DNA of 64,000 bases from Zychaea mexicana (Eukaryota > Mucoromycota > Mucoromycetes > Mucorales > Lichtheimiaceae): contig NW_026516677.1 of assembly GCF_025766255.1 (NCBI RefSeq), positions 496,001-560,000 of the forward strand, written 5' to 3'. Shown one piece after another: positions 24,463-36,887 of the stretch. Position numbers and translations under genes: made by a program. The notes beneath the pieces are model-generated. The model searched no databases. It had not been told where the DNA came from and worked only from the letters and a program-made list of their open reading frames with translations. Within the stretch, counting starts at the first letter, position 1. The number at the start of each line of letters is the position of its first letter.

Positions 24463-26238
24463 ATGGCTGTTTCTGAAGAAACCGTGCCCGTCCAAATCGA
24501 CGTAACAAAGCTCACTGCTTTATCACCAGAAGTTATCTCAAAGCAGGCTACAATCAATATCGGTAAAAATACCTATACGACGACTGTTTATCCTGATTTA
24601 ATTACCTCATTTCGAAACAAAGCATGTCAGGCTTACATTACATCATAATTCTGATTTCTAGGTACGATCGGTCACGTAGCTCACGGTAAATCGACTGTCG
24701 TCAAGGCCATTTCTGGTGTCCAGGTATATACACATTAGAAGCATGAAAATTGTAGTAGGATTACTTACCCTACGAGGGATGTTTTTTATAGACTGTCCGT
24801 TTCAAAAATGAAATGGAAAGAAACATTACTATCAAGTTGGGTTACGCCAACGCAAAGATCTATAAGTGCGAGAATGCCGAATGCCCTCGTCCAGGCTGCT
24901 ACCGATCATACGGCTCATCAAAGGAAGATCACCCACCTTGCGAGCGCCCTGGATGCGGTGGAAAGATGCAGTTGGTCCGACACGTCTCGTTTGTCGATTG
25001 CCCAGGTCACGACATCTTGATGACAACCATGTTATCCGGTGCCGCAGTCATGGATGCTGCTTTGCTCCTGATTGCCGGTAACGAATCCTGTCCACAGCCT
25101 CAGACCTCCGAACATTTGGCCGCTATCGAAATCATGAAACTGAAACATGTCATTATCTTGCAAAACAAGGTCGATCTCGTAAAGGAGAAGGCTGCACAGG
25201 AACAACACGACGATATTTTGGCATTTGTAAAGGGTAATGCATCTATTACTCAGTTGATTGGCTGCTGCTAAAGACAAAAAAGAGGGCTGGAGTGCTAAAC
25301 GTGTTGATGTTATAGGTACCGTTGCCGATGGAGCACCCGTTATCCCCATTTCCGCCCAATTGAAATACAACATTGATGCTATCAACGAATATATTACAAA
25401 GAAGATTCCAGTCCCTGTCCGTGATTTCACTGCTGATCCACGACTCATTGTCATTCGTTCATTTGATATCAACAAACCCGGTGCCGATGTTACCCAGTTG
25501 CAGGGTGGTGTTGCTGGTGGCTCTATTTTGAAGGGTGTGTTGAAGGTCGGCGACGAGATTGAAGTCCGTCCTGGTGTCATTATCAAGGATCAAGAAGGCA
25601 AGATCCGCGCAAGACCTATTCTTTCGAAGATTCTCACATTAGCTGCCGAAACCAACAAGTTGGACTTTGCTGTTCCTGGTGGTTTGATTGGTAAGGATAT
25701 CTCGTTTATATATGGAAGATAGAGAGACGTTATACATTGACACATGTAATCCGTGGCCGTATTCAGGTGTTGGTACCCAAATGGATCCTACTCTTTGCCG
25801 TGGTGATCGTCTTGTCGGTCAAGTGCTCGGCTACCCCGGCACCCTGCCTTCCATCTACACCGAATTAGAAATATCCTACTTTTTGCTGCGCCGATTATTG
25901 GGTGTCAAGACCGACGATAAGAAGCAGGCTAAGGTTGCAAAGCTGACAAAGGGCGAACTGTTGTTGGTCAACATTGGTTCTGTTTCTACTGGTGGTCGTG
26001 TTGTTGGTGTCAAGGCCGATTTGGCCAAGATTGTCTTGACTGGCCCAACATGTACTGAAGTTGGTGACAAGGTCGCGTTATCCAGAAAGATTGAGAGACA
26101 TTGGCGGTAAGTTTTTCTTCTATCGATTACGATGATTGGATATCATGCAACTATTTATGCTAAACCGGGTGTTTTATTAGTCTCATTGGTTGGGGTAAGA
26201 TTAAGCGTGGTACTGTGCTGGAGGCCGAAGCAAATTAA
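24463..26238 (+). CDS. GCD11: Translation initiation factor eIF2, gamma subunit
   Basis: GTPase core of eIF2, which brings Met-tRNAi to the 40S ribosome. Exons 24463-24562, 24662-24723, 24792-25233, 25316-25690, 25767-26106, 26181-26238 close to 458 residues, near the usual fungal size. Seen: G1 HVAHGKST (where most GTPases have GHVDHGKS, as is normal for eIF2-gamma), an [15 protein letters not shown] switch region, a Cys cluster ([11 protein letters not shown] then CERPGCGG) for the zinc knuckle, [15 protein letters not shown], the SAQL motif and domains II and III ending in [11 protein letters not shown] readable ATG frame just before 25316 is intron. Single essential gene expected; nothing unusual. 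Confidence 0.97.
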
Positions 26239-29200
26239 GCCTTTTTTCAGTTTGAAAAAAAAAAAAATTGTATGCATCTTTAAAAAATCCTCAACATGTT
26301 CTTTGTTTCTTTTTGTTGTTTATCATCACTATTAATGTGGTATCTTGATGGGCAGGCTAAAAGGTGGATAACTATTGAGATAAAGATACTCTAAGTGTCG
26401 CATGCAGCGTTAGTACACATATTTGCCCGGAATAACTTCTAAAAATATCATGGGAATTCGCATGTAATCATGCTGATATGTAGAAAATGATGCGTGTATC
26501 GAATCAAGACGAACGCGAAACTAAACCATTACGTTCGCTGGTGGACAACTTCACGGATCTCTCTTGCAAATTTGCTTTCCTTGCTCCTCGACACTAATAG
26601 CTCAGAATATCCACCGTATCAAACTGCGCTTGAGTTGATATTTATGCTGGTGTAGGAGAGAGCGATTATCAATGAAACAGAAATTGATTTCGATCCATCA
26701 AGGAGAGGATTATTCATTCATTGCCCAAAGTTACGATGGCTGACCCTTCAACGATTTGCGGATTGAGCCTAGTAGAGTTATATATACATATATGACTACC
26801 GGTCAGCTGTGGAATAAGTAAGCAATCCATAGTAGGTTAATCAATATATCCTTTCACTGCTTACCAAGCTGCTCTTGAGCGAAGTGATCGGTTTAGCGAG
26901 TGCTGCTGTTAACATGCTCCGACTTGACTGTGGTATGTTTCCAGGCTTTTGCGAAAGCATGCCTCCATTATTGTGTAGTAGGAGCTTGGTGAGACCAAGT
27001 GGCGAAAGTTACAAGAAGTAATGTTGTACTTTTCTGTGCTGTCAAAAGGGTACTCACGACGCCTGACGAGAATGTGGGGAAACAGATGTATTGCTAATAG
27101 CACGGTCACTCCCAGTGTGCCAATAGTAGTGTGTATACGAACTCTAAAAATTTCGAACTAAAGAAATGCAACATTGAATGTTAAACACATCAAGACAGTA
27201 GGAATATGGTTGAAAGCCTCACATGTATTAACTGGGACATTCATTGGGTCGAAATAGCCAGAGTCATGATTCGCGCTCCTGACAAACCATCGGTTTTCAA
27301 AGCTATTTTTGTGGTGTTTCTCGGCTGGACGTTTCATCGCATACTTTGAATATCGCATATCGGCGGGCCATGCTAAAGCAAACCTGGCTTTCACAGCAGT
27401 ACGTCTTTAAGCGATATTTCAAAGATTGCGATATGTTGTACAGTCACCCAACACTGCGGCTCAAATCGCTTCGTTGTCTGTGGACGCACTACGAAGGCTA
27501 CGTCTCCGTGGCAACATTAGTCAACTATAGTTCTTAGCACAACAATCTGTGAAAGAGCACGGAGGCAATTGGAAGATTGCCTGAGAAAATTTGATGAGTG
27601 ACTGACGAATGCATCGCTTTGAACTTGACTAGCGGCTCGTTGTCGTAATAGAACACAGATCCCGACTTAGCGGTTCATGTGTCTCAACAACCGTTCCCGT
27701 CGCTAGCTGAGGGAGAAAACCGTACCGAAAAAATCACCTCCTCAAACGAGAGCGGCTTAGATTCTGATAATGCTCAGCAGAGAATTGCTACCGTGAAAAG
27801 GGTGGTGTGGCATGCGTGGACTGGACCGAGCGCATTAGGGAGGACAGAGTAATCGGGGATTGAATGGCATATATTGGTTGGATCCTTTTGACTTCTTGGT
27901 CGCAACTTCGCACTGAGCTCTGATGCCAGCTCGCTTCAAATTGAGAAAACGCACTGCTGTCTATGTTACTCCTTCGAAAATCGCACTCACGCCCTCGTTC
28001 GGTTGTTCCTTAAAAGTGCCAGCAGTCTGTCTTTCTTTCTCATCACTTCTAATCGCGCCGTTCATTCGCATCCTAAAAACTTTCAGGATCTTTAGCAGTT
28101 CACGTACTCAAAGAGCCTGTTAACATTCGAAACTTCTTGTAACTATTTGTGACGCGTGGCTTGGCGCGTGCACAGACACTTCTTTCCAAAACAAGCGGCG
28201 ACAGTATCGGAGGGTACACCGGCATGGTGAAACATACATAGCATGTCGATCACTGCTATAGCGTATTTGACTTCTTCACGACGACTATCACTTACACATC
28301 TCCTTCCCCTTCCCTTTGCTTTTGTGCTAAGTTGCGTCATATGATATAAGCGGTCCATAAATTGAGCCAACCAGAGCCTTAAAAGTGAGAGCCAATCAAA
28401 ATGATGGATTTCATTGAAGACCCGAGCGTGACGGCAAAAATTGTCTGGATAAGAATACCAGAAAAACCCCCCACCCCTCCCATTTTCTTTTCTTCTCCAG
28501 TTCCATTTACACAAACTTTATGAAGCGCAAAGTGTTGTGTGAATCCTTGACTTGGAAAGCTATCCGCCGAGTCGAGGTGGATATTTTCACCCGAAAGATG
28601 CTTCAACGGTAGCAAGGTTGTTGGAAGCATGCCCTAGGGCTGCACCAACGTAGTACAACAACCTTGAGGCATCTTTGTGCTTAGTTGACGTTGTGGGCAC
28701 ACACGGCACGGGCGCCACTAGTGAATGGCGAAGGTCTCTCATTTCGTAGCGACCATTCACTACCTGCGTCTTCGATCAGGTTTTGCTGTCTTCCTGGAAA
28801 AAAGAGACAGCAGGAGTTTTTCCCCTCTTTTTCTATTGGAACTTCCTAGAAAAGAGGGTTTCTCTTTAAAATACAATAAGAAAATGACATAAAGATAATA
28901 ATCAACAAGAGAAGCTTTCTATGTTTGATTATTATTATAACGGAAAGTTGATCTTTCGTTGGGTAATGACATCCCAATTCACAAAGGAAGATCTCTCGCT
29001 TACTGATCGACCTTGTGAAGTACTTTTGTACTTTGTTTGTGAATGTACTGATTGAGGTTTATGATCTCTTTCAATTTTATATAAAGTGGTGGCAACTACT
29101 TGACACCGTGCTCACTACGCATGGTACCTGCTATCTTTCTTAAAAGGAAGAAATGAGGTTGCATTCGCTTTAATTTTCTGTGGTGCTTGACCGTTTGAAA

Positions 29201-31574
29201 GGAATGGCCAGCAGCAGCAGCGATTGAGACGCACTTGATCTCGGGTCAAAATGCCTGTCGGCTACAAAATCGCGGCGGTAAAGCACGTTTCGAAGACGCA
29301 TATGGTAATGCGTTGTAAACTTGCTGCTAAGACTCAAGGATTTATAAAGTACTCCCTTTCATTTTATCGCGCTGCACTACACATATGATCTTCTACTTAT
29401 TCTCTGGTTTTATGACGATTTTGAATATTTGCTCTTGCTCTTTCGTCATTCATAAGTGGGCTCGACAATGTCGTTGGCGTGTGAGTTTGCGCTCCTTTTC
29501 GTTAGCGTTTACCCGAGAATAATGATCTATTTATTATAGTGATCTCCTTCGTCACTCCTTATAATGAAAACATCATCTCCCCTTTCTTTCGTATTATCGC
29601 TTAGTCTCTACAGTACATTTATGGATGATTCATCTAACCCATACTATCACATACAACAACATCTCGGTCGAGCCTGACACGACGGCCTTACGCTTATTCG
29701 CACATGAAGTGGTTTGAAGAAAGACGCGCATTTTCGTGTAAGTCGCGATTAAATATCATCTGCGCCAAAATAACAATGATTGAACGCAAAAAACCTGTAG
29801 TTACGAAGACAACAGCGTAAGTCGCGTTGTACGGATTAACCTGAAAGGAATAGTGTGGTTTCGCACACAAAACAGAGCTCTATTGTAAAAAATTTCCTGC
29901 ATCCTTGCTTCAACATTGCGATCGATTCACTTGGTAGCGTTGTTTGCAGATCAATCTGACAGTGAATGACAGCGTTTTATGCTGATAATAGCGGTGATAG
30001 CCACAGGTGGTGAGAATTTGTCAGAACAGCAGCAGTCTTTTTAGCAGTTGGAAATGCACGATAATGCATACACACGAAGAATTCACAATAGATGATGATA
30101 TCTTTATTGTATGATCACTAGGTAGTAGTCTCTTGCTATGTATGTCGGAAATAAATGAGCGTTGCATCTATCTGTAATGTCACCCAACAGTTTGTCTTTG
30201 TCTCTTTGATTATGCCACCGAAACGCGCGTCAAAAAAGCGAACATCAACAAATGCTAAACTCTGCGGGCTCGCAGAAACGATTCGTAGTAAATGCTACCG
30301 ATGGAGGACATGCTGCAGTCATTACCCAACAAGCACTTGATAAATGCAACCATGACGCGACAAGCTTAGTGGCACTCACTCCTCAAGAGACGGAACTTCC
30401 TTCTCATTGTCCATGTCCTCTGCTGGCTATCAAAATTTTTACTACGTACGTTTCCATGGCATAATGTTGTATTAGTTTGTATATTTGAAACTCACCGTAA
30501 TATCTAATGGGTAGGCGACACTGATAGGGGTTATTACCATATCAAAAATCTTGTCATCACATATTTAGAGAACAAACAGATCATATTTTCTGTAAACGCA
30601 TATTCCAGAAGGTAGGCGACTTTATGAGCATGCGCGAACGGTCGCATGTAGTTTTTCTTTTTGCTGCTTAATAGAAAGGTTTTTCTTCTTGAACTTGCAG
30701 TGGAAGTTTATAAATTTCCAGGAAATCCCTATGGCAATTTGAATAGCCATCATCTCTTAAGATCGATTTGAACATAGTACCAAAATGGTGTGCCTTGGTC
30801 CCTTTATACATATACATTTATACATATCTTTAAGTTTAATTGAAGGCTTTTATAATAGTGCCCATACGCGATAAATGATGGAAGATCTCCGTGGGGTCCT
30901 GATGAGGTCAAGTTGTCGTATAATCTAGTTAGAGTGAATAGAATAACAGCAATATCACCGATTTGGTGATGCAAAAACTTGATCAAATTCATTGCGAATC
31001 ATCAAGCTGTAAAGTAACAAGTTATCGCGTGGGCACGGTAATAACACGTTATTAAAAATGATCCTGCAAGCGATCCTGTTACTATATGATACAAAAAGTA
31101 TTCAGATGAAACAGAGGATTATTTCAGTTTGCTTCATCATGAAGCTTCTTGAATAAATTAGTGAATAAGCCTCTCGCTGAGACAACTTGCAAGCATTACC
31201 GAGAAGCCTTGGTGTTTTCGATGTGTTCCTATACTTTATTCTAAAATACAGTATTGCTTCTCAGTCCCTAAATGTTCATCATCGACGTAGCTTTTTTTTT
31301 TAAAAAGAAAAGAGCTGTTTCTACATGAAAAGACATGTGGATCAATATATCTTGGCGACATTTAGTTAATAAAGATTCTTGGCTTTTTGCATTGGAATTT
31401 CGGTTTAATATGATGTACAGCTTTGATAAGGGATCCAAGTTTCGAGTTACCGGCTTAAAAAACGAGAAGGTGGTCGGTCGTTGCATCTTCATTGACTAGC
31501 TTTAGATGATGATTCAATTGAAGAGAAGACAAATATACATTCAATAGATGCTATGAAACAGCTATAGGGCTTTT
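26239..31574. other. Gene-poor 5.3-kb region
   Basis: No complete gene recognised. It contains scattered short frames, a possible membrane-protein exon on the minus strand at about 27040-27142, a run of inverted repeats at 28595-29033, and a TATATAAA-like motif near 29078. A small basic frame at 30211 (starts MPPKRASKKR) is too short and broken to call. The density of stops and lack of family motifs contrast with the rest of the window, so this may be decayed mobile-element or regulatory DNA. Confidence 0.5.
28595..29033. repeat. Run of seven consecutive inverted repeats
   Basis: Arms seen by eye, in order: (1) AAGATGC/CAACAACCTT type imperfect pair, core AAGGTTGTTG at 28614-28623 with CAACAACCTT at 28656-28665; (2) TAGTGAATGG 28719-28728 with 28753-28762; (3) TGCTGTCT 28784-28791 with 28805-28812; (4) CCCTCTTTT 28823-28831 with 28850-28858, extendable by TCTA/TAGA; (5) ATAATAATCAA 28895-28905 with 28925-28935; (6) TTCACAAAGG 28978-28987 with CCTTGTGAA 29011-29019 (one bulge); (7) AAGTAC 29018-29023 with GTACTT 29028-29033, overlapping arm 6 slightly. 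No ORF covers it. Could be a foldback or MITE-like relic or a structured RNA. Confidence 0.7.
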
Positions 31575-32552
31575 CTACTTTTCCAAGCACTGTTGCATAT
31601 ATTCTAATGCTGAGTGGCGCCATCGATACCATGACATGGCCTGTAAGAGACAATCAGCCATATCATCCTGCTTCTTTTCCTGTATAAAATTATCCCAGAG
31701 TTCCTGCCGGTCGACGCGCACCATTTTATCTTCCTCCAACCAATGCTTGACCAGTTTGACACACGCGAGCTTCTTGTAGCGATTCATTTTTGCCTTGGTA
31801 GAGTCTGGAGGAGGCGGTGGAGTCACTTGTTCCCAATCCGCACGCCACATGCGATCAACGGCAGGGCGGGACACAGCTTCCAACACAACATACGGTGATG
31901 ACAACTGCCGTCCACCAATAGCTTCATACAAAGCATACCACAGCATAGCCTCGATCGTATTCACTCGTATCGTATGTTCAAACACATTGTGCCCGCCGTT
32001 TTCACGATACCGTTGTTGCTCCATCACAATCGCTTTTACGCTTCCATCCTTAAGCGCAGGTAATATAAGTTCGTGAACATAGCTGCGCATGATAGGTGCA
32101 CTCGCCGATGGGTGAAAGTTTTCGAGTTGGAGGTCCGTTCGACACCACTCAGTGATAGTATTGTTGCAATCCAGTTTTACGTGCGCTAGGTTCTTATACC
32201 CTACGTCGAATGAAAGTATGGATTTTGGAATGGAGCTTTCTGGATCGAATTTAGCGTCGCCGCTACTGGTTGGTGCTGTGCCATTAATAACAATACTTTC
32301 GAAGTGGCTATCTAAACGTGAACAAAGGTCGGCTTTTTTTCCACTAGCAGTGATGCCACATCGTCCAGCAATGGTCTTGAGATCGTTAACTTTTAGTTTG
32401 GCTAAGCTGTTTTGTATAAATTTTCATGAGCTTTATTTGCTTTTTTACAAGTTGCATATGTGCGTAACTTGGCATTTTTGGCTGTAAACCATATTTTTTT
32501 ACCTGGAGGTCACAGCATCTTGGACGACGTGCGATGATGCCCTGGAAAACAT
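31575..32552 (-). CDS. CCE1: Mitochondrial Holliday junction resolvase (CCE1/Ydc2) with SAP domain
   Basis: RNase H-fold cruciform-cutting endonuclease that resolves recombination junctions in mitochondrial DNA. Exons 32503-32552 and 31575-32406 close to 293 residues. A SAP DNA-binding motif follows the start (LAKLKVNDLKTIAGRCG, about residues 18-50). The nuclease core begins SILSFDVGYKNLA, with the first catalytic Asp, continues with VMEQQRYREN (catalytic Glu region) and ends with QDDMADCLLQAMSW, carrying the C-terminal Asp pair. The short first exon has Arg, Ser and no acid early on, which fits a mitochondrial presequence. The start lies 164 bp from the divergent carotenoid oxygenase start. 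All catalytic acids seem present. Confidence 0.93.
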
Positions 32553-32642
32553 TGGGGACGCATGTACTTAAAGCACCGACAGATAGCCTTTTTGCTCCTT
32601 GGATTTAAAGACAATGAAAGTGGAAGCCCCTGCATGCGAGCA

Positions 32643-32650
32643 TATATAAA
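32643..32650 (+). promoter_or_regulatory. TATA box of carotenoid oxygenase gene
   Basis: TATATAAA on the plus strand, 67 bp before the ATG at 32717, inside the short divergent interval shared with the resolvase gene. Position and sequence suit a TATA-driven, inducible promoter. Confidence 0.6.
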
Positions 32651-32716
32651 TGCCAACTTTTGACACTGTTTGATACTTCTTCAATTTCTTTCCTCCATAA
32701 CCATTATCTGCTTAGT

Positions 32717-34776
32717 ATGAGAACTCCAGCCGAATTGAATCCAAACAAGAACAGAGGCGAACCAGCACCATCGCCTGTCGGGTTCGACAACGCTCCTGCC
32801 TGTGAAGAATCTATTACTGTCAAGATACAGGGCGGAATTCCTTCTTGGGTGAATGGCGTACTTTATCGTTCAGGTAAAAAGTCATGACGTGTTGACTTTC
32901 TCAGAGCGTCACTATCATTTGCTTCTTGATTAACATATTATATCTTCTTCCAAAAAGGATCTGGACGATACAACATCCTTATGGATAATGGCGATACCCA
33001 CCATATCGGACATCCATTTGACGGCCTAGCAATGCTTCATCGGTTCGAAGTTTCCGGCAAAACGCAAACTGTCAAGTACAACTCACGGCACACATCGCAT
33101 GGTCTCGAGCAGCGGATACGCGATGGTGACAAGACCTTGCTCACATTTGGTCCTGACCCATGCAAAACCATCTTTGGTCGTATGCAAACCTTCTATCACC
33201 ACATTACAGAGTTCAACCATACTATGGCTAAACAAGAAGAAGATCCTGAATATGATATGGTAAACGTGACGATCACACCCAACTTCCCTATTGGTAAAAG
33301 ACTCGAGCAAGAGACGGGTGTCAAGCGTGGTGAAGCGGTGGTCGTAAAACGCGATGCCGATACTTTGCAGCTCGTGGACAAGAAAACCTTAAGTAAGTAA
33401 TTCTTACGATCTTCAGTTCCGACTGCTCAGTTAATCACTATCTATGCACTCACATGTTTATCATTTATGCTGTTATTTTAGAGCCTTTAAAAATGTTTAC
33501 TTATTCGCATGTAGACAAGAAGTTGTGGGGAATGCTATGTTCATCACATCATCAATATGACGCGGAAACAAACGAGTATGTGAACTTCATGGTCAGACTC
33601 GGTCCGTTTCCTAGTTTCCAGACGTTTGCAATCGGACCGTATGCTCCACAGCCGGATGTGAAAGGAGACATGCCTCCACCAGAAACCACTGTGCACGAAC
33701 CCATCTGGCGCCACTTGGGCTCTTGGAACACTATGGAGACCTTGAAGCCAGCGTATATCCACTCGTTTAATATGACCAAGAACTACATCATCGTTCCCAA
33801 TTTCCCTTATTACTATGCATTTGGCGGTGTCGCCGCTATTTATTACTCTAACGCCTATCAAACATTCCATTGGGATGGAAGCCGACGAACTCTTTTCCAT
33901 GTGATTGACCGCCATACAAAGCGACATGTTGCCACCTACGAGGCCGAACCGTGCTTCGGATTCCACTCAGCAAACGCATGGGACGAAGAAGTGACACTCC
34001 CAGGCGGCGGCACAGAGCGTGTGATCTACCTCGATTATTGCATGTACGAAAACACTGATATTGTGGACGCAAGCTTCGAACTTGGCAAGGCGCCGAGTGG
34101 CAAGGTGGACTTGGATCGTGTGCAGCCAGCACGATTTGTAGTCAAGAAAAAGGCTCAAGGCAAACCTGGCAGCAAGATTGCACCTTCTCAGGTTCGGCGA
34201 TACAGATTAGGTCAAGTGCCTCGCAGCAGCGACAACGAGTATCCATGGTCTCCATCCAACCTGACAGGCGGATACCTATTCAGCGGTATGCGAGAATACA
34301 ACAAGCGTCGTGTCGCATCTTACTCAGTTTTAGCCCAGGACGTGGAGCTACCTCGTTTCAACCAGCAATATAACCTCAAAAAGTATCGCTATCTCTATGG
34401 TGTATGTGAGTCGCGCTTTGCACCTTCATATGCATCTGGCGCTGTCGTAAATGGATTGATCAAGGTGGATCTAGACCAGCCTTATCTTGGATCCAACACT
34501 GATCAAGCAAGCACATCCAAGATCTGGGACATGCCTGGTTGCTCTTGCTCTGAACCTATTTTTGTACCCAATCCTGACGGAACGGACGAAGACGATGGCG
34601 TCGTGCTTTCAGTGGTGAACGCAGAGACGGACCAAGGCATCCAAACCTTTTTCCTGCTTATTCTCGACGCGCAATCCATGAAAGAAATTGGCCGCTCTAC
34701 ACTTGGGTCCTTCAATGCTCTCACACTCCATGGTTCGTTTGTTGACTCGCGTGGCGTAGGTATTGCTATCAATTAA
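32717..34776 (+). CDS. Carotenoid cleavage oxygenase (CarS/AcaA-like)
   Basis: Non-heme iron oxygenase of the carotenoid cleavage/RPE65 family. Exons 32717-32873, 32958-33392 and 33482-34776 close to 628 residues. The four iron-binding His are recognisable in SSHHQYDAETNEY, YIHSFNMTKNYIIV, CFGFHSANAWDEE and LTLHGSF, and the N-terminal GGIPSWVNGVLYRSG and HPFDGLAMLHRF blocks fit the family. In Mucorales such enzymes cut beta-carotene and its apocarotenal to start trisporoid (sex pheromone) synthesis; that specific role is inference, and which cleavage step this one does cannot be told from sequence alone. No membrane helix or signal peptide. Followed after 122 bp by the convergent eL42 gene. 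Confidence 0.94.
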
Positions 34777-34898
34777 AGCAACAACAACACTGTATCGGAT
34801 AGCTGGGTGCACTTGAAATTTGTTTTTTTTGATATCCGGCATGTTTTTATTCCCCTTATCATTTAAAAAATAAAAAGAAAAGACATAAAACTGCGCGC

Positions 34899-35578
34899 TT
34901 AGAAAACGAGGGCAGCACCCTTGGTCTTCTTGTCACCACCCAATTCGAAGTGCTTGCAACGCTTGATGGGGAGCTGCATCTTGTACTTGCATGCTATTCA
35001 TACAATAATATTTAGTTTTATATACAATTCTTCGTTTCGCCTTTTAACTTAGCGCGTTTCTCAAACTCGAAATAGATGCTTACCAGTGCACTCAAGACGA
35101 AGAACAATCTTCTTGGTGGTCTTGGCCTTCTTGTGGAAGACGGGCTTGGTCTGACCACCATAACCGGACTGCTTACGATCGTAACGACGCTTACCCTGAG
35201 CGGCCAAGGAAGCCTTGCCGGTCTTGTACTGGGTCACCTTGTGGGGAGTGTGCTTGCGGCACTTGGCGCCCTTGCAGAAAGTGTTTCTGGTCTTGGGAAT
35301 GTTAACCTACGTCGTAATGCAGAATAAGATTAAAATCTTCAAGACATTCTTGGATGCAGAGGTAAAATTCGAAAGGGTCGATTCCTGCAGCCGCAATAAT
35401 TTCCCATCAATCGGTCGAATCGTCGCTGAAATCCTTTGTTTCGTTCGGTCAATGCTGAATCTTTTTTATTGACGAAGCTTCCAAGTCGTTTCGGTAATTT
35501 GCGTATCGGATGGGTGCGGCTGCATATAAATCGATATATCGTCTGGGATGGATGGATGAATGGATGGATGCTTACCAT
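34899..35578 (-). CDS. RPL42: 60S ribosomal protein eL42 (L44/L36a)
   Basis: Large-subunit protein near the E site. Exons 35576-35578 (just the ATG), 35084-35306 and 34899-34993 close to 106 residues, the standard length. Starts VNIPKTR after the initiator Met, then [34 protein letters not shown], and ends [18 protein letters not shown] with a terminal VF. The four zinc Cys (two CxxC-like pairs) are present. An intron immediately after the start codon is common in fungal ribosomal protein genes. Codon use is biased to C-ending codons, as expected for high expression. The residue after GGQTKP is V (GGQTKPV); whether position 56 dictates cycloheximide response is known for this family. Confidence 0.97.
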
Positions 35579-36887
35579 GGCGATTACCCAGAAAAGAGAA
35601 GGAGTCCTATAATACTGGAGCAGAGCTGAACTTACACACACCCGCAGACCACAGGCTGAGCCTAAAATTCGATTTCGTACCTACAGTACAGGCCAATCGC
35701 ATTTCAGATGGATTCTTCAATGATGTAAACCTATTCTTCCAACAGGAACTGGTGCGAATGATTGATTTGGTATGGTTTATAAGCGAGCAAGTGTACTGCG
35801 AAGGTGCGAATGGAAGCCAGGGAACGTGGCGATATACAATAATGCGCACTCTTGATACAAACGAATAGCAAATATATAAATGAGGCTTTCCAGTGAACAT
35901 TTTAAGGTGGATGTTCAGCATGAAGATGCGTATCTTTGGAAAGCCTGATGGCAGCGGGATGGGTGAAGATATGCACTATGTGTATTGTATCTTCTCAGTT
36001 CAAGTAAATAGTTCAGATTTTCTGTAAGACGTGCACCTTCTGTAAGCAATAATTTTCTTATGTTCTACCGGTATTATCAATTTAGCATAGGTGTTCTAAA
36101 TCACAGTGTTTTTTCGCCGGCAAGATGCCAATTTCGATAACGAGATATTTGGCGTTCCACGTTTATGACGCCATCAAGAAGGTGTTTGGGATTCCTTCTT
36201 CCACAATTCAATGACGTAGTAATTGGCTGATATTCCTGGGCATCTATAGTGATGCGCAAGAGATATTTTGACAGTAAACGTCTCGGATGCTATTATTGTA
36301 GCTCTGTCCATTATCTTATCCGATGCTGCTACTGTATACGCAATAGTTGTTCTGCACATGGCGTTAAAGCAGCAGCTAGCGGAGCCTCGTCTTGGATAAT
36401 TTTAAACGTTTTTAGTCAATTTTATTTGTTGATTTGCAACACTGATGGAAATGTACAACAGCTTTAAACCAAAGAAACTTCCTGGATTCAGCATCCATTT
36501 TTGAGCTTTGTCAAGTTTTTTGCTGACAAAGGCTTGTCCAAATGGCCGCATCTTCTGTGCTAAAAGCTATCAGTGACTTAGCTAGCAACAATTATTTAAC
36601 TAGCATGACGCTGTATCTTCTTCAGAAAATATGATCCGTTAAAAGTATGCGTAGAATGTGTTGCTGAAAGGTAAATCGAAGGTTGCGAGCAAGATAATTT
36701 CACCGTTGGGTTTTTGGTTAAACTAAGCATGTATAGATAGTAAGGCCAAGGAAGTCCAAAAAAGATGTGCGAATTATTGTTCGAAATATGTAGTCTATAG
36801 AACATTCCATGGAATGCTATTGAAATTAGTCTACTGTATCAATAATGGTTGTGGGTTTATTATTCAAAGTAATAGCAGCTCCATTCC
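35579..36887. other. Intergenic region upstream of eL42
   Basis: 1.3 kb with no recognised gene; the first part should be the eL42 promoter. Small ORFs on both strands lack any family resemblance. Confidence 0.5.

Noticed and set aside
25249..25315. ATG-initiated frame [11 protein letters not shown] before eIF2-gamma exon 4
   Set aside because: This is intron read-through: the GTAATG donor at 25234 and TATAG acceptor at 25315 join FVKG to TVADGAP as in all eIF2-gamma proteins.
28617..29120. Solo copia-type LTR starting TGTTGGAAGC
   Set aside because: No target-site duplication, no clear CA end and no second copy or primer-binding site could be seen; the hairpin run is the better supported description.
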